This document shows, one piece after another, positions 7,091 to 11,100 of a stretch of 11,100 nucleotides of DNA (within the stretch, counting starts at the first letter, position 1; every line of letters starts with the position of its first letter). The stretch covers positions 1-11,100 of the forward strand of contig JAFAQP010000099.1 in NCBI GenBank assembly GCA_019246385.1, in the 5' to 3' direction. The notes under the pieces are model-generated. The model worked only from the letters and a program-made list of their open reading frames with translations, made no database searches and was not told where the DNA came from. Source of the DNA: Patescibacteria group bacterium (lineage in GTDB: Bacteria > Patescibacteriota > Minisyncoccia > Phycocordibacterales > Phycocordibacteraceae). The translations under genes were made by a program, and so were the position numbers.

Positions 7091-7582
7091 TCAGGTTATT
7101 TTAAGCTTCGTTATCGAGGCTGAGCTTTTGCTTTCTCGCTGTTCCGGTCGCTCCGCTTCGTCAATAAGAGATTGTGAAACATTCCTGAGGAGTGCGGCCG
7201 ATTCTTCTACCTGACGCAGGGACTCTTCCGCAGCAGGCGGAAGCGTCCCGTATGTGCCTGAAAGGAGGAGAGCCAGGGATTTATGGATCCGAATAAGGGG
7301 TTCCTCAAGACCTTTTGAGATGGTAGTGCGGAGTTCAAGCCGCAAATTCTCGTATTGGCGCATCTTGTCTTGAGCTTTGGCAAGAGCTTTCGAAAGCTCG
7401 GCGGTGTCGCGCTCCCGCATTGACATTCCGTGAATCCGGAAAGCATTCAAAAGAAGCATATAGCCGAAAACTAATATGGCGACCAGCGTATAGCCGGCTA
7501 TGTGCCAATCGCCGCTTACATTCCCGACGAGCGCCCACGAGGCGCCTGAAAGGATAAGCAGAATGAAACCCGTCCGGTACAT
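7091..7582 (-). CDS. Two-TM protein with degenerate histidine-kinase DHp-like domain
   Basis: Small membrane protein of 163 residues. Two hydrophobic segments (about 5-22 and 29-49) form a hairpin, followed by a helical, probably coiled-coil stretch (57-88). A region at 89-141 then resembles the HisKA dimerisation helices: SKGLEEPL (89-96) aligns with the H-box SHELRTPL, and LLSGTYGTLPP plus a second helix ending VSQSLIDEAE follows the usual pattern. The phosphoacceptor His is Lys90, and no ATP-binding domain follows, so it cannot act as a kinase. It starts one base after the TAG of the adjacent kinase gene, with no Shine-Dalgarno, and I prefer this ATG to a GTG at 7621 that lies inside the kinase gene. 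A plausible role is a membrane-anchored partner of that kinase. The DHp resemblance is by eye and needs a profile search. Confidence 0.65.
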   Translation of the reverse strand: MYRTGFILLILSGASWALVGNVSGDWHIAGYTLVAILVFGYMLLLNAFRIHGMSMRERDTAELSKALAKAQDKMRQYENLRLELRTTISKGLEEPLIRIHKSLALLLSGTYGTLPPAAEESLRQVEESAALLRNVSQSLIDEAERPEQRESKSSASITKLKIT

Positions 7583-7583
7583 A

Positions 7584-8921
7584 CTAAGAGGTGGGAAGTA
7601 TGACAGTAAAGCGCGACCCACTTCCGCTGCCTTTTGATTGCGCGGTTATGGTGCCGCCATGGGCGACAACGACCTGCTTTGCTATAAAAAGACCGTATCC
7701 TGTCGAATGGACATTGATGCGGATGGAATCCTTGCCATGGCCACCTTCCGTGAATAAGTGCGCCATATCTTCAGGAGTGATACCGACCCCTGAATCCTCG
7801 ACCTCGAAGCGCACCGCATCTTTATCGCGCATGAGCCGCACGGCGATGGTGCCGGCGGGCGTGTATTTGATGGCGTTGTCTATGAGATTCCTCAAGACAT
7901 GGCGGCGAATTTTATCTTCGTCGCCTTCCAGCATATATGCACCATCCCCGACCGTAAGGGAAAGATTCAGTTTTTTGTCCTGTGCTGCGCTCTGCAGGTC
8001 TTTCACGGATTCAAGGACCGCCTGCTTGAAATCGAACGGCAGTTTGCGATAGGTAAAGGTTCCCTTTTTCATATTCGCTCCGTCAAGAATGTCCATAACG
8101 GTGTCGACTCCTTTGCGGACATCCGCAAGCATGGTCGCAGCCATCCCGGAAAGCGCCTCAGATACGGGTCCGTAATCACCCTCCCCTATCGCAGCGAATG
8201 CCGCGGCGCTTTTACCGAGATATCCTTTTATCTCGTGGCTGATGAAGTGCAGCAGATTCTCCTGCTGGAGGTTGGCGCGTTTCAATTCCTCGTACAAACG
8301 TACTTTCTCGAGGGTGATCGCGATAACATTGACGAAGCTTGCCATCGCCTCCCGCTCATACTCCCCCAGATCGCCCGATACGCGGTTCAAGCTTATGAGG
8401 AGCACTCCTTTGACATCTGTCTCTCCGAGAAGCGGATATGCGAAAGAGGAGCGGATGAAAGAGTCTTTCTGAAGCGTTCTGCAGAGTTCAGGAGAAATGA
8501 GTATGCCGCAGATGTCCTCGATACGTTCGGTATATGCCGGACGCTTCGTAGTAACGGCACGCATGATGACCGAAGCCGGTATCGCCCCGTGCGCGTCATG
8601 AAATGAACCGCCAACAGCCTCGAGGTCCGACACTCGTTTCGATGCGGCCTGCGCAAGCGGCAACAAATTCATTCCATCGTATCCGAGCATGCCGACTATT
8701 TCGAAATCAAATTCTTGGCGTATCATTTCAGTCACCCGCTTCGCCATTTCGGCGCTTTCCAGAGAAAGCGTGGCTATCTCATAGAGCTTCCCGAGAAGAG
8801 ATAAGGTTTTATTTTTGATCGCCAGTTCAAGACCGTGTTTATAGACTATTTCATTCGCAGCCTTTAACTGCTCCTCATAGGAAATCTCAGCTGCAGCCTG
8901 CATGCGTACGGCGTCGGCCAT
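7584..8921 (-). CDS. Soluble GAF-domain sensor histidine kinase
   Basis: Sensor kinase of 445 residues with no membrane segment. A helical N terminus (1-50) leads into a GAF-like domain (about 45-208), a short signalling helix (205-225), the HisKA region with H229 in FISHEIKG, and a HATPase domain with N-box RNLIDNAIKY (344-353), G1 box DSGVGI (376-381) and a G2-type STGYGLFIAK (406-415) ending in GGTITAQSKGSGSGSRF. All ATPase motifs look intact. The H-box is atypical: HEIKGYL instead of HELRTPL, losing the Pro and the Arg-Thr pair. No receiver domain or response regulator gene is in the window. It lies between an unrecognised 95-residue gene (17 bases upstream) and the two-TM gene (1 base downstream). 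An ATG at codon 7 is an alternative start. The signal and the phosphorylation target are unknown. Confidence 0.92.
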   Translation of the reverse strand: MADAVRMQAAAEISYEEQLKAANEIVYKHGLELAIKNKTLSLLGKLYEIATLSLESAEMAKRVTEMIRQEFDFEIVGMLGYDGMNLLPLAQAASKRVSDLEAVGGSFHDAHGAIPASVIMRAVTTKRPAYTERIEDICGILISPELCRTLQKDSFIRSSFAYPLLGETDVKGVLLISLNRVSGDLGEYEREAMASFVNVIAITLEKVRLYEELKRANLQQENLLHFISHEIKGYLGKSAAAFAAIGEGDYGPVSEALSGMAATMLADVRKGVDTVMDILDGANMKKGTFTYRKLPFDFKQAVLESVKDLQSAAQDKKLNLSLTVGDGAYMLEGDEDKIRRHVLRNLIDNAIKYTPAGTIAVRLMRDKDAVRFEVEDSGVGITPEDMAHLFTEGGHGKDSIRINVHSTGYGLFIAKQVVVAHGGTITAQSKGSGSGSRFTVILPTS

Positions 8922-8927
8922 GTACTA

Positions 8928-8936
8928 GTTATAACA
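8928..8936 (-). promoter_or_regulatory. Extended -10 element before the histidine kinase gene
   Basis: In the 17-base gap upstream of the kinase, TGT-TATAAC precedes six bases (TAGTAC) and the ATG. It matches 5 of 6, but the usually conserved final T is C. It may be a secondary promoter within the sensory cassette. Confidence 0.4.
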
Positions 8937-8938
8937 GA

Positions 8939-9226
8939 CTAAGTCAGGAGGCTCGTGGGAATTTCACTTACCGAAAGTTCAGCGATAAGACCCTTCACGG
9001 CGTCTTTGCACACTTCGTGCGAGGCCCTGCCGAAGAGGCGTTCGTATTGCGCAACGAGGCGGTTCACGACTTCCTTCGGGTCGGTCTCCGTTATCGATAT
9101 CTCTCCCTTTTTCGCATCGACAACCGAAAGACCAGCCACTTTTTGGGCTTCGCTCCAGGCCAGAGGGCCGATGACAAGCGCCTGTTCTTTTATTATTTTG
9201 ACGGCGATCTGATCGAAAAGAGGCAT
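8939..9226 (-). CDS. Unrecognised 95-residue protein in sensory cassette
   Basis: I do not recognise this protein. It has no hydrophobic membrane segment and no signal peptide. The pattern suggests an alpha/beta fold: helix (about 3-16), a GPLAWSEAQKVAGL helix (20-33), a short strand-like GEISITET (41-48), then helices 50-66 (VVNRLVAQYERLFG) and 68-85 (ASHEVCKDAVKGLIAEL). His70 and Cys73 lie on one face of the last helix, but nothing shows that they are functional. The gene begins three bases after the stop of the eight-TM sensor gene and ends 17 bases before the kinase, so it probably belongs to the same signalling unit, perhaps as an adaptor. It has no Shine-Dalgarno. The frame, spacing and codon use are like the neighbours, so I am confident it is a gene but not of its function. 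Confidence 0.8.
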   Translation of the reverse strand: MPLFDQIAVKIIKEQALVIGPLAWSEAQKVAGLSVVDAKKGEISITETDPKEVVNRLVAQYERLFGRASHEVCKDAVKGLIAELSVSEIPTSLLT

Positions 9227-9229
9227 ATG

Positions 9230-10039
9230 TTATTCGTGCGTTTTCACGCTCGCAAATCCCAGTATCCCGAATGAGAGAAGGAACGTTCCCAAAGTAAGAA
9301 TGAGATCGCCGAAATCGGCATTGTAGTAAGTACCCACTGTGGTCGTGTACGAGAATATCGTATCCGCGACGAACATCACGAAGAGTCCTCCAAGAATCGC
9401 ATAGACGTCGCTCTTATATCGCCCGCCTAGATATTTGAATGAAAGGCCCGATACGATGACTGATATCGAAAGCCCTACGAAATCGCCGAGCGGATACACG
9501 ATGTCGAGGAATGCTTTAAGCGCGCTCTCTCCTTCCGGCACGAGCACATTTTGTCTCGCGACTACAACGAGAAGGTAATATGCGAACGCAAAAATAACGA
9601 AGGGAGCCAGAAAAACAAATGTTTTTGCCGTTTTGTTCCGCAATCCGAACTGCGCACCGGTTGCCCGCGAAAGGTAGACGGCTCCCAGTCCGTAAAAGAA
9701 AATGCTTGGGGCAAAGCCGATATCCGCTAAAGACGGATAGGGAGCCGGAACGTTCAGGAAAAAGTTGTAATACGACCATATCGTTTCGCCGCATCCCCAG
9801 AGAAAGATACCGAGTCCTATGAAAAAAACGGCACGGCCGACTGCGCTCGTGAAAGTTCCCCACATTTTCGAGGATGCCATCGCGATCGCTCCTCCTATGA
9901 GCGGTATCAGGCCGAAGAGAAAGGAGAAAAGATAATTATAGAAACCGGAGGTAGTATGAGTTGCAAAGAGCCACACCCAGAGAAGAAAAAGCAAAAGCAG
10001 GAAAATCAGAGAGAGCGCCTGAAAGCGATTAAGCTTCAT
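9230..10039 (-). CDS. Eight-TM membrane protein, putative stand-alone sensor
   Basis: Integral membrane protein of 269 residues with about eight hydrophobic segments (roughly 8-27, 35-52, 67-88, 107-124, 140-160, 181-203, 212-230, 246-263). A conserved-looking first motif (WGCGETIWSYY, 81-91, then PYPSLADIGF, 100-109) and a second (YPLGDF, 182-187; AD...FSYTTTVGTYYNADFGDL, 225-245) resemble the N-terminal membrane sensory module found fused to GGDEF or histidine-kinase domains in other bacteria and archaea. Here no output domain is attached. The downstream genes encode a 95-residue protein and a soluble kinase, so the output may be supplied in trans. I chose the ATG at 10039 because a promoter (TTGACA-N16-TACAGT) ends eight bases before it. 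The frame extends to a TTG at 10075, but that TTG is part of the -35 box. The sensor role is inferred. Confidence 0.78.
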   Translation of the reverse strand: MKLNRFQALSLIFLLLLFLLWVWLFATHTTSGFYNYLFSFLFGLIPLIGGAIAMASSKMWGTFTSAVGRAVFFIGLGIFLWGCGETIWSYYNFFLNVPAPYPSLADIGFAPSIFFYGLGAVYLSRATGAQFGLRNKTAKTFVFLAPFVIFAFAYYLLVVVARQNVLVPEGESALKAFLDIVYPLGDFVGLSISVIVSGLSFKYLGGRYKSDVYAILGGLFVMFVADTIFSYTTTVGTYYNADFGDLILTLGTFLLSFGILGFASVKTHE

Positions 10040-10047
10040 CTGTTTAC

Positions 10048-10075
10048 ACTGTAGAACGCGTCGTCGATCTGTCAA
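10048..10075 (-). promoter_or_regulatory. Sigma70-type promoter for the sensory cassette
   Basis: A perfect -35 TTGACA (10070-10075) is separated by 16 bases from TACAGT (10048-10053, 4 of 6), which is followed by eight bases and the ATG at 10039. The -35 contains the TGA stop of the upstream decarboxylase gene. This is the only promoter here with both boxes and it marks the likely start of the sensor operon. Confidence 0.6.
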
Positions 10076-11100
10076 ACGAAATGCACAGGTGGTTTGGAAA
10101 AGCCATTAAACCGACCGACCATAACGAGGTTATATGCGCCCACGGTATGGAACACCAGCTTGTCCCCTGGTTCGATATCTTGCGGTAGATGCGCTTCGCG
10201 GCTTATGACGTCCCAGCTGTCTCCGGTGGGGCCGGCGAGCGCGAAGACCGCCTCTCCTGCGTTGTACGAAGGACGCAGGCTCGTGACGTGATAGCGTATC
10301 GAGCCTTGATACGCGAGGCTCTCAAAAAGCCCGTTATATACGCCGGCATCGAGGAAAAGCCAGGTATGCTCTATTCGTTCGATACGGGCAATAACGCTTG
10401 CAATAAGTACTGCCGCTTCAGCCACCATAGCACGTCCTGGTTCTACGATAAGGTCGGGCTGATAAGGTAATTTCTCACAAGCTTTTTTTATCGACTGCGC
10501 TATCTCTTCGAGTTTTAATTCCTGTTCGGATGATGCGTATACGCACGGATATCCTCCGCCTATATTCAGGACCTGGATGCGGATGCCTATCTCGTCGAGG
10601 TGGCCGAGAATAGGCACGAGACTTTCGATCGCTTCTGCCCACGCTAAGGGGTTACTTGCCTGAGAGCCCACGTGGAAGCTGATGCCGTAGGGAATGAGGC
10701 CTATTTCTTTTGCGCGTACAAGAAGGGGGACCACGTTCTCGCGCGCCGTGCCGAATTTTTCGGAAAAACGGTACACGCTTCCCGCGTCGTTCACGTTCAT
10801 CCGCACGTATACTCGCGCATGAGGGGAAAGCGCGGCTATTTTATCCAGTTCAGAATGTGAATCGAAAGCAAACCGATCCACCCCGTATTCGACAAACTTC
10901 CGTATATGCGAACGAGGCTTCACGGACGTCCCGTAAATGATCCGGTCAGGAGGAATGCCATGCTTCACTAAGAGCTGAAGTTCGTAGAGCGATGCTGCCT
11001 CGAATCCAGCGCCCGCTTCGTACAGAGTAGTAAGCACACCCTCTTCTGCGTCGGCCTTCATCGCGTAATGAACGGATGCATTCGGAAAACAGGTTTTAAA
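10072..11100 (-). CDS. PLP-dependent ornithine/lysine decarboxylase-like enzyme (5' end outside window)
   Basis: Fold-type III PLP decarboxylase (alanine racemase-like barrel plus C-terminal beta domain), a family that makes polyamines such as putrescine or cadaverine, or lysine from diaminopimelate. The frame runs off the window edge: codons upstream of 11061 read FKTCFPNASVHYA, continuing into MKAD. This gives the YAxKA motif with the PLP-binding Lys at 11056-11058, so an annotation beginning at 11061 would be truncated. Further motifs are HVGSQ (10660-10674), GGGYP, EPGR and GAYN, plus a C-terminal FNGF. The ODC motif GPTCD reads GPTGD, with Gly (codon 10222-10224) at the catalytic Cys position. 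The GAYN/FNGF ending favours ornithine/lysine over diaminopimelate decarboxylase; the substrate is unresolved. The TGA stop lies inside the -35 box of the next gene. Confidence 0.85.
   Translation of the reverse strand, partial: FKTCFPNASVHYAMKADAEEGVLTTLYEAGAGFEAASLYELQLLVKHGIPPDRIIYGTSVKPRSHIRKFVEYGVDRFAFDSHSELDKIAALSPHARVYVRMNVNDAGSVYRFSEKFGTARENVVPLLVRAKEIGLIPYGISFHVGSQASNPLAWAEAIESLVPILGHLDEIGIRIQVLNIGGGYPCVYASSEQELKLEEIAQSIKKACEKLPYQPDLIVEPGRAMVAEAAVLIASVIARIERIEHTWLFLDAGVYNGLFESLAYQGSIRYHVTSLRPSYNAGEAVFALAGPTGDSWDVISREAHLPQDIEPGDKLVFHTVGAYNLVMVGRFNGFSKPPVHFV

Noticed and set aside
7583..7621. Upstream GTG start for the two-TM gene
   Set aside because: The 13 extra residues lie inside the kinase C terminus; the ATG at 7582 follows the kinase TAG by one base, as at other junctions here.
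7899..8606. 235-residue plus-strand open frame opposite the histidine kinase gene
   Set aside because: Antisense to an intact kinase with all HATPase motifs; the translation is rich in Arg, Phe and Cys without domain-like patterning.

Overview
The window looks like chromosomal DNA from a compact bacterial genome of roughly 50% GC, coding almost wall to wall. My best guess is a member of the Candidate Phyla Radiation (Patescibacteria, Parcubacteria-like). The reasons are an archaeal/AspRS2-type aspartyl-tRNA synthetase without the bacterial GAD insertion, a divergent MraY, a soluble GAF histidine kinase of a kind I associate with these genomes, genes separated by 1-20 bases or overlapping, and almost no Shine-Dalgarno sequences. 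The lineage is an inference; no rRNA or marker phylogeny is available here.

Layout. Everything except one gene is on the minus strand, so minus-strand operons read from right to left. Bases 11100-10072 hold the C-terminal part of a fold-type III PLP decarboxylase (ornithine/lysine decarboxylase-like, 5' end outside the window). Bases 10039-7091 hold a sensory cassette: an 8-TM putative sensor, an unrecognised 95-residue protein, a soluble GAF-HisKA-HATPase kinase, and a two-TM protein carrying a DHp-like region without the phosphoacceptor histidine. Bases 7070-4800 hold trpS and aspS. The leucyl aminopeptidase gene (3418-4803) is the only plus-strand gene; its stop codon interlocks with that of aspS. 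A 100-base divergent promoter region (3318-3417) separates it from scpA, scpB, a D,D-carboxypeptidase and mraY, which run leftward to the window edge with 1-base gaps or overlaps. A further ORF may begin at base 25.

How the genes work together. scpA/scpB encode the SMC-partner kleisin and its winged-helix subunit (chromosome segregation). The carboxypeptidase and MraY act in peptidoglycan trimming and lipid I synthesis, so the left operon joins chromosome segregation to wall growth. trpS/aspS are translation genes. The sensory cassette is the least ordinary part: membrane sensing, kinase catalysis and a second degenerate dimerisation-type module are split over separate adjacent genes, and no response regulator is present in the window.

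Most noteworthy observations: (1) MraY has Asn and Glu at two of the three catalytic carboxylate positions; (2) the split sensor-kinase cassette; (3) a repeated arrangement of extended -10 element, then 6-8 bases, then ATG, in front of promoter-proximal genes, which suggests leaderless transcripts and decides at least one start codon; (4) the decarboxylase has Gly where ornithine decarboxylase has its catalytic Cys. No gene-free stretch exceeds 300 bases, and I saw no rRNA, tRNA, CRISPR, insertion sequence or convincing intrinsic terminator.
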